A stretch of 64,000 nt of DNA from Pseudooceanicola marinus. GTDB lineage: Bacteria > Pseudomonadota > Alphaproteobacteria > Rhodobacterales > Rhodobacteraceae. How positions within the stretch are numbered: the first letter of the stretch is position 1; each line of letters starts with the position of its first letter. This document shows positions 55,553-62,681 of this stretch, one piece after another. Under the pieces are notes generated by a model. The model was not told the DNA's origin. It was given only the letters and a program-made list of their open reading frames with translations, and did no database searches. The position numbers and the translations under genes are program-made. Location of the stretch: positions 124,001 to 188,000 of the forward strand of contig NZ_JAIVMC010000008.1 of assembly GCF_020177265.1 (NCBI RefSeq), in the 5' to 3' direction.

Positions 55553-55762
55553 GGCGCGTTGCCCGTTTCGCGGGCAAAGCCGGTGACCTCCGCCCCGGTC
55601 CAGCCGCCGGCACAGCCCCTGGGCCACAGCCCCCGCGCCGGCTTGTCGATTTCGGGCCGCAAAATGCGGGCAGGGGACGTTCCTGCGTTGTGGAACGTCG
55701 TCTGTGACTGGCCTTTCGTCCGCCCCTGCGGTAAGGCCAGCGCGAGTAACAAGGAGCGTGCC

Positions 55763-56893
55763 ATGTCCGAGAGCGCCGCATTCGAGAACAAGGGCCCCGT
55801 CGAGGAAAGCTGGTCCGATGCCATCTCTTCCATCGAGGAGATCATCGAGGACGCCCGCAACGGCCGCATGTTCATCCTCGTCGACCACGAAGACCGCGAG
55901 AATGAGGGTGATCTGGTGATCCCCGCACAGATGGCCACGCCCGAAGCGATCAACTTCATGGCGACCCACGGGCGCGGGCTGATCTGCCTGTCGCTGACCG
56001 GCGAACGTGTCGATGATCTGGGCCTGCCGCTGATGTCGTCGCAGAACTCGTCCCGGCATGAGACCAACTTCACCGTCTCGATCGAGGCGCGCGAGGGCGT
56101 ATCCACCGGCATCTCCGCCCATGACCGCGCCCGGACCGTGGCCGTGGCGATCGACGCAGGCAAGGGCCCGCAGGACATCGCGACCCCGGGCCATGTCTTC
56201 CCGTTGCGTGCCCGTGAGGGGGGCGTGCTGGTCCGCGCCGGCCATACCGAGGCCGCCGTGGACGTGTCGCGCCTGGCGGGTCTGAACCCCTCGGGCGTGA
56301 TCTGCGAGATCATGAACGAGGACGGCTCCATGTCGCGCCTGCCGGAGCTGATCGGCTTTGCGCAGCGCCACGGGTTGAAGATCGGCACGATCTCCGACCT
56401 GATCGCCTACCGTCGTCGTCACGACAACCTGGTGCGCGTCTCCAAGGAAGAGAACGTGCAGTCGGAGTTCGGTGGTGACTGGCAGCTGAAGATCTACACC
56501 GACGAAACCCAGGGCGCCGAACATATCGTGATGATCAAGGGCGACATTTCGGGCGACGCGCCGGTGCTGGTGCGGATGCACGCGCTGGATCCGCTGCGCG
56601 ACGTGGCCGGCCTGGGCGCCGAGGGGCGCTCGGATGAATTCCGCACCGCGATGAAGCTGATCGGCGAAGAGGGGCGCGGCGTGGTCGTCCTGCTGCGTGA
56701 CCTGCAGATGAAGCTGGAGGGGGGCGAGGCGGTGTCGCCGCAGACCCTGCGCCAGTATGGTCTGGGCGCGCAGATCCTGACCTCGCTTGGCCTGTCGAAA
56801 CTGGTGCTGCTGACCAACCACGCGCAACCCAATGTCGTGGGTCTGGATGCCTACGGTCTTGAAATCACCGGCACCCGCCGGATCGAGGAGTAA
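55763..56893 (+). CDS. ribB: 3,4-Dihydroxy-2-butanone 4-phosphate synthase with degenerate GTP cyclohydrolase II domain
   Basis: A 376-aa RibBA-shaped protein. The N-terminal RibB domain (about residues 18-215) is intact: DHEDRENEGDLV near 41-52, SSRHETNFT near 93-101, and AGHTEAAVD near 158-166. It makes the four-carbon precursor of lumazine. The C-terminal RibA-like domain (220-376) lacks the zinc cysteines: where CxxGxxxxxxxxCxC is expected, the sequence is MHALDPLRDVAGLG. RQEGRGIGL is also replaced. GTP cyclohydrolase II activity is therefore unlikely and must come from another gene. A small TTGCCCG hairpin lies in the leader (55559-55577). No FMN riboswitch was found. Confidence 0.92.
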   Translation: MSESAAFENKGPVEESWSDAISSIEEIIEDARNGRMFILVDHEDRENEGDLVIPAQMATPEAINFMATHGRGLICLSLTGERVDDLGLPLMSSQNSSRHETNFTVSIEAREGVSTGISAHDRARTVAVAIDAGKGPQDIATPGHVFPLRAREGGVLVRAGHTEAAVDVSRLAGLNPSGVICEIMNEDGSMSRLPELIGFAQRHGLKIGTISDLIAYRRRHDNLVRVSKEENVQSEFGGDWQLKIYTDETQGAEHIVMIKGDISGDAPVLVRMHALDPLRDVAGLGAEGRSDEFRTAMKLIGEEGRGVVVLLRDLQMKLEGGEAVSPQTLRQYGLGAQILTSLGLSKLVLLTNHAQPNVVGLDAYGLEITGTRRIEE

Positions 56894-56897
56894 CCCC

Positions 56898-57425
56898 ATG
56901 GCCGGTTCCGAACAGCATTACACCCTGCCGCGCGGCGAGATGACCAAGCCTGCCAAGGTGCTGATCGTCGTGGCGCCCTACTACAAGGACATCGCGGATG
57001 AGCTGATCGCCGGGGCCCGCGCCGAGATCGAGGCCTGGGGCGCGACCCACGACCTAATCGAGGTGCCCGGCGCGCTGGAGCTGCCCACGGCCATCGCCAT
57101 GGCCGGCCGCATGGCCGAGTACGATGCCTTCGTCGCCCTGGGCTGTGTCATCCGCGGCGAGACCACCCATTACGAAACCGTCTGCAACGACAGCTCGCGC
57201 GGGCTGACCCTGCTGGGCCTGCAGGGTTTGTGCATCGGCAACGGCATCCTGACGGTGGAAAACCGCGACCAGGCCCTGGCCCGCGCCCGGGTGGCCGAAC
57301 AGAACAAGGGCGGCGGTGCGGCGGCTGCGGCCTTGCATCTTCTGTCGCTTTCGCGCAAATGGGGCGCTCCGAAAGCCGGGGTGGGATTCCTCCCGGCTGC
57401 CGATGACCCCGCCCGCGCCGGTTGA
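56898..57425 (+). CDS. ribH: 6,7-Dimethyl-8-ribityllumazine synthase
   Basis: Condenses dihydroxybutanone phosphate with the aminopyrimidine to lumazine. The 175-aa product has VPGALELP near 56-63, GCVIRGETTHYE near 80-91 (His89 region catalytic), and GILTVENRDQALAR near 115-128. It starts 4 bp after the ribB stop, and GAGGAG in the end of ribB serves as ribosome-binding site. An extended upstream frame is ignored. The C-terminal tail is a few residues longer than typical. Confidence 0.96.
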   Translation: MAGSEQHYTLPRGEMTKPAKVLIVVAPYYKDIADELIAGARAEIEAWGATHDLIEVPGALELPTAIAMAGRMAEYDAFVALGCVIRGETTHYETVCNDSSRGLTLLGLQGLCIGNGILTVENRDQALARARVAEQNKGGGAAAAALHLLSLSRKWGAPKAGVGFLPAADDPARAG

Positions 57426-57464
57426 GACCAACCGCCCGGACCCAGATAAGAAGACGCGCCCCAG

Positions 57465-57959
57465 ATGAGTGACGACACCCCGACCCCGGCCGTGCCCCCT
57501 TCGGGCAACCAGAAGCGGAAGATGCGCTCCGCCTCGCGGCTTTATGCCGTCCAGGCGCTCTACCAGATGGAACTGGCGGGGATGTCCGTCGAAAAGGTGA
57601 TCGTCGAGTTCGAGGATCACCGCTTCGGCGCGGAATACGAAGAGGCGGAGTATCTCGAAGGCGACGTGGACCTGTTCCGCAAGACCCTGCGCGATGCGGT
57701 CAACTGGCAGGTGAAGATCGACCAGATGACTGACCGGGCGCTGGTCGCCAAGTGGCCCATTGCCCGTATCGACCCGACCCTGCGCGCGCTGTTCCGCGCC
57801 GCTGGGGCCGAAATGCTGGAAGGCGAGGCGCCGCCCAGGGTGGTGATCGTGGAATATGTCGACGTGGCCAAGGCCTTCTTCCCGGACGGGAAGGAGCCGA
57901 AGTTCGTCAACGCCGTGCTGGACCACATGGCGCGCGAGGCCAAGCCGGAGGCGTTCTGA
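57465..57959 (+). CDS. nusB: Transcription antitermination factor NusB
   Basis: A 164-aa all-helical RNA-binding protein that works with NusE (S10) on boxA of rRNA leaders. It shows SASRLYAVQALYQMELAG at the front, WPIARIDPTLRALFRAAG in the middle and FVNAVLDHMAR near the end, all typical. It is the last rib-linked gene in the ribH-nusB pair, a very common order. The 39-bp gap after ribH fits one transcript. Confidence 0.96.
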   Translation: MSDDTPTPAVPPSGNQKRKMRSASRLYAVQALYQMELAGMSVEKVIVEFEDHRFGAEYEEAEYLEGDVDLFRKTLRDAVNWQVKIDQMTDRALVAKWPIARIDPTLRALFRAAGAEMLEGEAPPRVVIVEYVDVAKAFFPDGKEPKFVNAVLDHMAREAKPEAF

Positions 57960-57960
57960 G

Positions 57961-58467
57961 GTGACAGGCCAGTCGCCCGAAACCGCTTTGCAGCCCGCGC
58001 GCTGGCGCCCGGCCCGGGCCGACGATCTGCCCGCGATCTCCGCCATCCTGACCGATCCCGCGTTTTTCGACGTGCTGGGCGCCGTGACACCCGAGGCGCT
58101 GGCGGAGGCCTGTGCGCCGGATGGCGCCCGCCGGCTTCTGGCCTTCGACATCGACGGCCGCCTGGCGGCCTTTGCCTATCTCTCCGGCTGTGACGGCGAC
58201 CGTCCCAAGCTTGAGGAATTCGCGGTCCTGGCGCGCGGCCGGGGCACTGGCACGCGGGCCCTGTCGGCCTTGCTGGAAGTGCTGCGCGCCGAGGGGCGGG
58301 CGTCCTTCTGGCTGCATGTTGTGCCCGACAATGCCCGTGCCCTGGCCCTCTACCGACGGCTGGGGTTCGGGCGCGAGGAGGTCCTGCCCGACTTCTGGCA
58401 GACCCGGAACGGGGACCGCGTGGACCTGCTTCGCCTGCACTACGACTTCGCCCCCGCCGGGGCCTGA
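57961..58467 (+). CDS. GNAT-family N-acetyltransferase
   Basis: A 168-aa acetyltransferase-like protein. The acetyl-CoA pyrophosphate loop reads RGRGTGTRALSALLE (near residues 92-106), and the last part NARALALYRRLGFGREE (near 122-138) is the typical GNAT motif B. The substrate is unknown. It starts with GTG one base after the nusB stop, so it is translated from the same message. It might equally have a regulatory rather than metabolic role. Confidence 0.85.
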   Translation: MTGQSPETALQPARWRPARADDLPAISAILTDPAFFDVLGAVTPEALAEACAPDGARRLLAFDIDGRLAAFAYLSGCDGDRPKLEEFAVLARGRGTGTRALSALLEVLRAEGRASFWLHVVPDNARALALYRRLGFGREEVLPDFWQTRNGDRVDLLRLHYDFAPAGA

Positions 58468-58562
58468 GCGCGCTGCGACAGCCTGTCCCGAAGGGGATAC
58501 CTGACAAGCAGGGCGTTTTGCTGTAGGATAGGACCAGCGCAGACAGCTGCAGGAGCTCTCCC

Positions 58563-58868
58563 ATGCCCAAGCTCATTCGTCTCTACATCACCCAGTGCCT
58601 GATCGGTTTCGGCATCTCGGCGCTCTTCACCGCCGGGCTGATCTATTTCGACGTGATGGGCCTGCAGCGGCTGGTTCTCGGATCCTCCGACGGCCTCCTG
58701 GGCGCGTTCCTCATCTTCTTCTCCAACGGCATCGTCTTTGCCGGGGTGCAGTTCGCGATCTCGATCATGCGCATGGCGGAAAAGGATGATGGCCCCAAGG
58801 GTGGCACCCGCCTGCCTATCCTTGCGCAGCCGGTGCGCGTCGAGGCGACGGCCAAGCCGCGTCGCTGA
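58563..58868 (+). CDS. Small two-helix membrane protein, function unknown
   Basis: A 101-aa protein with two hydrophobic helices (about residues 8-30 and 45-68) and a cytoplasmic basic tail. No family recognised. A GCAGGAGCT ribosome-binding site precedes the ATG. The position after nusB and the acetyltransferase is 95 bp away, with a possible promoter between. Confidence 0.75.
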   Translation: MPKLIRLYITQCLIGFGISALFTAGLIYFDVMGLQRLVLGSSDGLLGAFLIFFSNGIVFAGVQFAISIMRMAEKDDGPKGGTRLPILAQPVRVEATAKPRR

Positions 58869-58943
58869 TCGCCGCAAATCGTTCCTGATAAAGGGAAAAG
58901 TGGCGGGCCCGCACGCAACCGTTTGAGTGACGCATTCCCGAGG

Positions 58944-58958
58944 ACCTGATTATCAGGT
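58944..58958. repeat. Perfect 15-bp palindrome ACCTGATTATCAGGT
   Basis: Symmetric 7-bp arms around a central T, in the 281-bp gap between two convergent genes. It is not next to any start codon seen on either strand. It could be a regulator site, a short RNA hairpin or a fortuitous repeat. The rest of this gap holds no credible gene. Confidence 0.45.
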
Positions 58959-59149
58959 GGGCGCCAGGTAACCGGACCACGGCCCGGACAGAGCCAGCTC
59001 CCTCGGAGTTGCTTAAGGCCACCGGAATGTACTCGTTCACGAGAAGGGCAGCACCCGCCGAGGCCTGAGGTAGGCTCTTCACCGGCGCGCGGCAAGGGGG
59101 CCGTCGGGATTTTGCGTAAATTCGCCTTCAGCCGCCCGGACAGCTGCCG

Positions 59150-59899
59150 TCATTCTGCTGTCGTCAGCAGGTTGAAATCGCGCAGCTCCTCCTGCGTCAG
59201 CAGGTAGATTTCCTTGGGCGGCGTCATCAGGGCGGGCTCCATCAGGCGCAGGTCGACGCCCATCTCGTCGAGGTAACGCATGACCAGGCCCTGGCCGCGC
59301 TGGATGTCCGACACGGCGGTGAAGGCGGGCAACAGGGTGTTTTCGCCAAAATAGTGCTGGTGGACGCCGACACGAGCATCCTCATCGGCGTTCCGCTCCG
59401 TGCCGCCGGCCAGGACATAGGGGCAGGCGGAGAGGCAGATGGCGCCAGCCTCCATGTCCGTGTCCAGCCCAGCCTCGCGGATCGCGCGGCCCAGCTCCAG
59501 CGCGTCGGTCACCGACCCGCCGGGGCTGTCCAGACGGATGACCTGCGGCGCGCCCTCGCCGCGGGCCTCGATCTGGCGGATGATCCGCTCGCCATCCCCG
59601 GGGGCGATCTGCCCGCTGAGGCTCCAGGCCCCGTCGCTTTCGGTCAGCACCAGCCGTTCGGGCATCGGGCCCGAAGGCGCGACGCCAGGGCCCGCGGGGC
59701 GCGTTGCCGGATCGTAGCGGCGCGTCTGGTCACCCGGGGTGGTGGGCTGATCCAGGTCGGGCGCCGAGGGGCCGCGCGTCGGCAGGGAGAAGTCGCGGCC
59801 AAGATCGCCCGCGAAGAGCAGCAGCGCCAGGAACACCTGCAGCCCGAGCGCCGCCGTCAGCGCGCGCCGCAGCGGGCGGGCGGAGGGATCGTCGCTCAT
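59150..59899 (-). CDS. ClpP/SppA-like periplasmic serine peptidase-like protein
   Basis: A 249-aa protein with an N-terminal membrane anchor (about residues 14-30), a Pro/Gly-rich linker and a ClpP-fold domain (about 78-235). The domain carries the oxyanion loop DSPGGSV (near 125), a candidate nucleophile serine in CLSACPYVL (near 156), and a downstream His in VGVHQHYFG (near 179). The pattern resembles COG3904 predicted periplasmic proteases. The substrate is unknown. Its start overlaps the stop of the upstream membrane protein gene (ATGA), so the two are made together. I infer that the partner holds or regulates the protease. Confidence 0.75.
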   Translation of the reverse strand: MSDDPSARPLRRALTAALGLQVFLALLLFAGDLGRDFSLPTRGPSAPDLDQPTTPGDQTRRYDPATRPAGPGVAPSGPMPERLVLTESDGAWSLSGQIAPGDGERIIRQIEARGEGAPQVIRLDSPGGSVTDALELGRAIREAGLDTDMEAGAICLSACPYVLAGGTERNADEDARVGVHQHYFGENTLLPAFTAVSDIQRGQGLVMRYLDEMGVDLRLMEPALMTPPKEIYLLTQEELRDFNLLTTAE

Positions 59900-61215
59900 G
59901 CCTCGCCTTTCCCGTCCGGAGCGGTTCTGCTGTCGTCGCGGGCCGGCGCAGGGGCAGTCGCCTCGGGCAGTTCGGCCCGGCCATGGGCCAGGGCCACGTC
60001 CACGTCCCGCGCGGCAGCCAGGGCGGCACGCAGTTCGGACACGGTCATGCGGTCCTCGATCGGCACCGCCTCGCGGCCCGAGCGGATCGCCGTGTGGGTC
60101 ACCGTCAGGATCAGCACCAGCACCGCGGGCAGCAGGTCGATGGCGATGGCGCCGGCCCAGGACGGCACGAAATTGCCCGCATAGCGGATCACGGCGTCTG
60201 CGGGCGACAGGGGCGTATAGGTGATCTCCTCGGGGCCGGGCAGGGCGGTGACTTCGGAGGCGGCGGTTTCCAGCGTCGTGGCGCGCTGTGCCAGCACGTC
60301 AAGGACCGAGGCGATGGTGGTGCCCTGGGCGCTGCGGTTGGCCTCGGTCCCACCGTCCAGTTCCGGCAGGACGACCGAGGCGGTCAGGTCCTGTGCCGCG
60401 CGTTCCACCAGTGGCGCCACCGACAGCTGCCGCAGTCGCGCGATCAGGCCGGCCAGCTGCACGGCCTGTTCGGAAAATTCGACGGCGCGGGTTTCCACCG
60501 GCCCGGGCTCCACGGTCAGCGCACGCATCCGGCTGAGGATCGCATTGCCTTCGGCGAAGGCCCCGTCGACCAGCGGCGACTGGGCCGCGATTTGCTGTTG
60601 CAGGGCCGACAGCTCTTCGGATTTCTGCCGCAGCACGCGGAACACGGCGCCGCGCCCTGCCAGGCCCGACAGCCCGCCCGAGGCCTCCTGTTCCGACAGA
60701 TCGGCAAAGCTTTGCTGGACGCGGGCCACGTCACGTTCCAGGCCCTGGGCCGCCAGGGCGTTCTCGTTGGCGCGTTCCAGCGCCGCCTGGTAGTCCTGCA
60801 CCGTTTCCGCCAGGTGCTGTTCGACGGCTGCGCCGCCTGCCAGCGCTGCGGCGTTCAGCCAGGACGACATGGCGACGATCGCCAGGGAGCCCAGGCCGAG
60901 CGCGCCCATTAACCCGGCGCGCGACCGGGCGGTGCGCATCGCGGGGAAGAGGCGCATCAGGTAGGACCAGAAGACGAAGATCCCGGTGGAGACGGCGACG
61001 GAATAGGCGATGGCGGCAAAGGCCTGCATCGCGCCGTCCCCGTCTAGCAGGGATTGCACGCCGAGGTAGGTGTAGATGCCCGAGGCCACTGCCAGCACGC
61101 CCAGGGCGGCGCCGGTGAAGGTATCGAGAAAGCCCAGGTGGCCTTCCAGTTCATGCACCATGCGGGCGCGGGGATCGGGCCGTGCGGCCCGGGTGTCCTT
61201 CGTCGGTTCGGTCAA
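59896..61215 (-). CDS. Multi-span membrane protein with long coiled coil, function unknown
   Basis: A 439-aa protein not assigned to a family. It has three membrane spans at about residues 30-55, 65-95 and 100-125. A helical stretch from about 135 to 345, rich in Ala, Gln, Glu and Leu, is likely coiled coil. One more span lies near 365-390, then a cytoplasmic tail ending in an acidic, Pro-rich segment. TTG at 61215 is taken as start because GGAG is 6-7 nt upstream. Alternatives are a TTG at 61293 or the ATG at 61161. The stop overlaps the start of the ClpP-like gene by 4 bp. Confidence 0.68.
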   Translation of the reverse strand: MTEPTKDTRAARPDPRARMVHELEGHLGFLDTFTGAALGVLAVASGIYTYLGVQSLLDGDGAMQAFAAIAYSVAVSTGIFVFWSYLMRLFPAMRTARSRAGLMGALGLGSLAIVAMSSWLNAAALAGGAAVEQHLAETVQDYQAALERANENALAAQGLERDVARVQQSFADLSEQEASGGLSGLAGRGAVFRVLRQKSEELSALQQQIAAQSPLVDGAFAEGNAILSRMRALTVEPGPVETRAVEFSEQAVQLAGLIARLRQLSVAPLVERAAQDLTASVVLPELDGGTEANRSAQGTTIASVLDVLAQRATTLETAASEVTALPGPEEITYTPLSPADAVIRYAGNFVPSWAGAIAIDLLPAVLVLILTVTHTAIRSGREAVPIEDRMTVSELRAALAAARDVDVALAHGRAELPEATAPAPARDDSRTAPDGKGEA

Positions 61216-61307
61216 GCGGATCTCCGAGGGTTCGCCAGCACCCCCCACGGGCACCGTCCCGTTCCAGATAGGGCGCGGGGCGGCGCAAACCAAAGGGGCT
61301 TGCGCAT

Positions 61308-61322
61308 GTTCACGGAATGTTC
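61308..61322 (+). promoter_or_regulatory. LexA operator (SOS box) upstream of mmcB
   Basis: GTTCacggaatGTTC is a perfect GTTC-N7-GTTC direct repeat, the alphaproteobacterial LexA box. It ends 11 bp before the mmcB start codon, so LexA binding would repress mmcB until DNA damage. Confidence 0.88.
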
Positions 61323-61333
61323 AGAATGTCCCC

Positions 61334-61789
61334 ATGCCCGTGACCTCCCTCTCCCCCGATCCCGCCGCCCCGCAACCCGGCCAGCTTATCGCCCGTGGCG
61401 TCTGCCGCCTGCTGAAGGGCCATGACTTCGCCCCGCTGGAGGAGTTCGTGCCCGAACGCGGCAAGCGGGTGGACGTGATGGGCCTCGGACCCAAGGGGGA
61501 GATCTGGGTGGTCGAATGCAAAAGCAGCCGCGCCGACTACCTGTCGGACAGCAAGTGGCAGGGTTACCTGGACTGGTGCGACCGATTCTTCTGGGCCGTC
61601 GATCAGGATTTCCCGGTGGAGCTGCTGCCGGAAGAGAGCGGGCTGATCATCGCCGATGCCTACGGCGGAGAGATCCTGCGGATGCCCGATGAGCAGAAGC
61701 TGGCGGCGGCCCGGCGCAAGGTGATCTCGCGCAAGTTTGCGCGCGACGCGGCCCGGCGCCTGCAGGCGCTGCGCGACCCGCGCGTCTAG
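61334..61789 (+). CDS. mmcB: MmcB family DNA repair protein
   Basis: A 151-aa protein related to PD-(D/E)XK nucleases. It contains RVDVMGLGPKGEIWVVECKS, the D-x(n)-ExK catalytic core, near residues 47-66. It then has SDSKWQGYLDWCDRFFWAV near 73-91. MmcB is required for mitomycin C resistance in Caulobacter and is SOS controlled. A LexA box directly upstream agrees. Length fits the family. It is divergent from the coiled-coil membrane protein gene and convergent with the DUF6324 gene. Confidence 0.92.
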   Translation: MPVTSLSPDPAAPQPGQLIARGVCRLLKGHDFAPLEEFVPERGKRVDVMGLGPKGEIWVVECKSSRADYLSDSKWQGYLDWCDRFFWAVDQDFPVELLPEESGLIIADAYGGEILRMPDEQKLAAARRKVISRKFARDAARRLQALRDPRV

Positions 61790-61826
61790 ACCCCGGCGGG
61801 GCCGCGGGCGGCGCGGTCAGGATCGG

Positions 61827-62027
61827 TCAGCGGCGCTTCTTGCCTGCGGCCTGCTGCGCGGCCTGGGCGGCGGCGCGGATTTCCTCTGCGATCTCGATGG
61901 CCTCATCGGGTTCGAAATCCATCGGAATTTCCAGGCTACCAGCGTCGATGAACAGGCGCACCATGCCCTGGTCGGTCGGCCCGATCTGCAGATTCGCTTC
62001 GATGTCGCGTTCGGTGTCGATACCCAT
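61827..62027 (-). CDS. DUF6324 family small protein
   Basis: A 66-aa acidic protein with a strongly conserved middle (DIEANLQIGPTDQGMVRLF), then an amphipathic Ala/Gln helix and a basic end (GKKRR). It matches DUF6324, found widely in Rhodobacterales, with no known function. ATG at 62027 is chosen over a TTG three codons upstream, which is too close to the GGAG ribosome-binding site. Confidence 0.82.
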   Translation of the reverse strand: MGIDTERDIEANLQIGPTDQGMVRLFIDAGSLEIPMDFEPDEAIEIAEEIRAAAQAAQQAAGKKRR

Positions 62028-62179
62028 GAAATCCAAGCTCCGGAAAAGAACCCGAGGTCGTTACCGCGGCACAGGCGCTTTGGCAAGGGGGAGGGCGAGA
62101 GCGGCTTTGCGTCGGATACGGTGCCGTAGCGTGTCTTTTTCGCGGCGGCGAACACAATTTTGCCACATTTAGATGTGAT

Positions 62180-62330
62180 ATAAAATCCAACTTCGGCCAC
62201 TCTGGCCACCCTCCAGACAAAGCCACCTCTTCCTCGGGGTGTCAGTCAGAACACAGGCATGACGTCCGGCCCTCCGGATCTTGTCCCGCGCCACCTTCGG
62301 ATGCTCTCCCGAAGGTGGCGTTTCTGTTTT
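62180..62330 (+). ncRNA. Candidate small RNA ending at a strong terminator
   Basis: No protein gene can account for the perfect terminator at 62289-62320 on this strand. Upstream, an AT-rich patch (TTGCCAC...TATAAAAT, 62160-62190) could be a promoter. The stretch to the terminator is able to fold small hairpins (GGCCACTCTGGCC and TCCGGCCCTCCGGA). This suggests an RNA of roughly 110-150 nt. The promoter spacing is suboptimal and the start is a guess. Confidence 0.4.
62289..62330 (+). terminator. Strong intrinsic terminator without an obvious gene
   Basis: A perfect 12-bp stem (CGCCACCTTCGG with CCGAAGGTGGCG) and an 8-nt loop is followed by TTTCTGTTTT on the plus strand. The nearest upstream plus-strand gene is mmcB, 500 bp away. 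It is one of the clearest terminators in the window. Confidence 0.85.
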
Positions 62331-62468
62331 CGTCGCCTGAAACGCCGGGATCCGTGCCGGTATTCCCCTGAGACTCCGGTCATGGCGGCGGGTCGGACGA
62401 CGGGGTAAATTTTTGCGCCAAAGCCCTCTTGCATTCGCGGGCGGGGCTGGGTAGATGACCCCTCACGT

Positions 62469-62545
62469 GCCGCCTTAGCTCAGTTGGTTAGAGCGCTGGA
62501 TTGTGGATCCAGAGGTCCCCCGTTCAAACCGGGGAGGCGGTACCA
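62469..62545 (+). tRNA. tRNA-His (anticodon GUG), without encoded G-1 and with A73
   Basis: A 77-nt cloverleaf. The acceptor pairs GCCGCCT with AGGCGGT (one G-U), followed by A73 and encoded CCA. The anticodon loop TTGTGGA gives GUG. The T-arm is CCCCCGTTCAAACCGGGG. The base before G1 is T, so the G-1/C73 identity pair of other bacteria is missing, as known for a clade of alphaproteobacteria with a matching HisRS. Confidence 0.96.
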
Positions 62546-62629
62546 CTCCCCCCCTTTCCGACAGCTGAACCGCACCTGCGTTGCGCCGGTGTCCGACGCC
62601 TTCTGTGTTTGCGGCTCCATCGCAGCATG

Positions 62630-62656
62630 GTGCCCCCGCGATGGACGCGAGGGCAC
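62630..62656 (-). terminator. Putative terminator of the copper ATPase gene
   Basis: Read on the minus strand, GTGCCCTCGCG pairs with CGCGGGGGCAC (one G-U) with a 5-nt loop, 25 bp beyond the stop codon. The wobble pair exists only on the minus strand. No U-tract. Confidence 0.6.
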
Positions 62657-62681
62657 GTTTGCGAGCTGTCCGGCGAGCCGG

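Noticed and set aside
55553-55762. FMN riboswitch ahead of ribB
   Set aside because: The conserved RFN segments are absent. Only a small TTGCCCG hairpin (55559-55577) is present.
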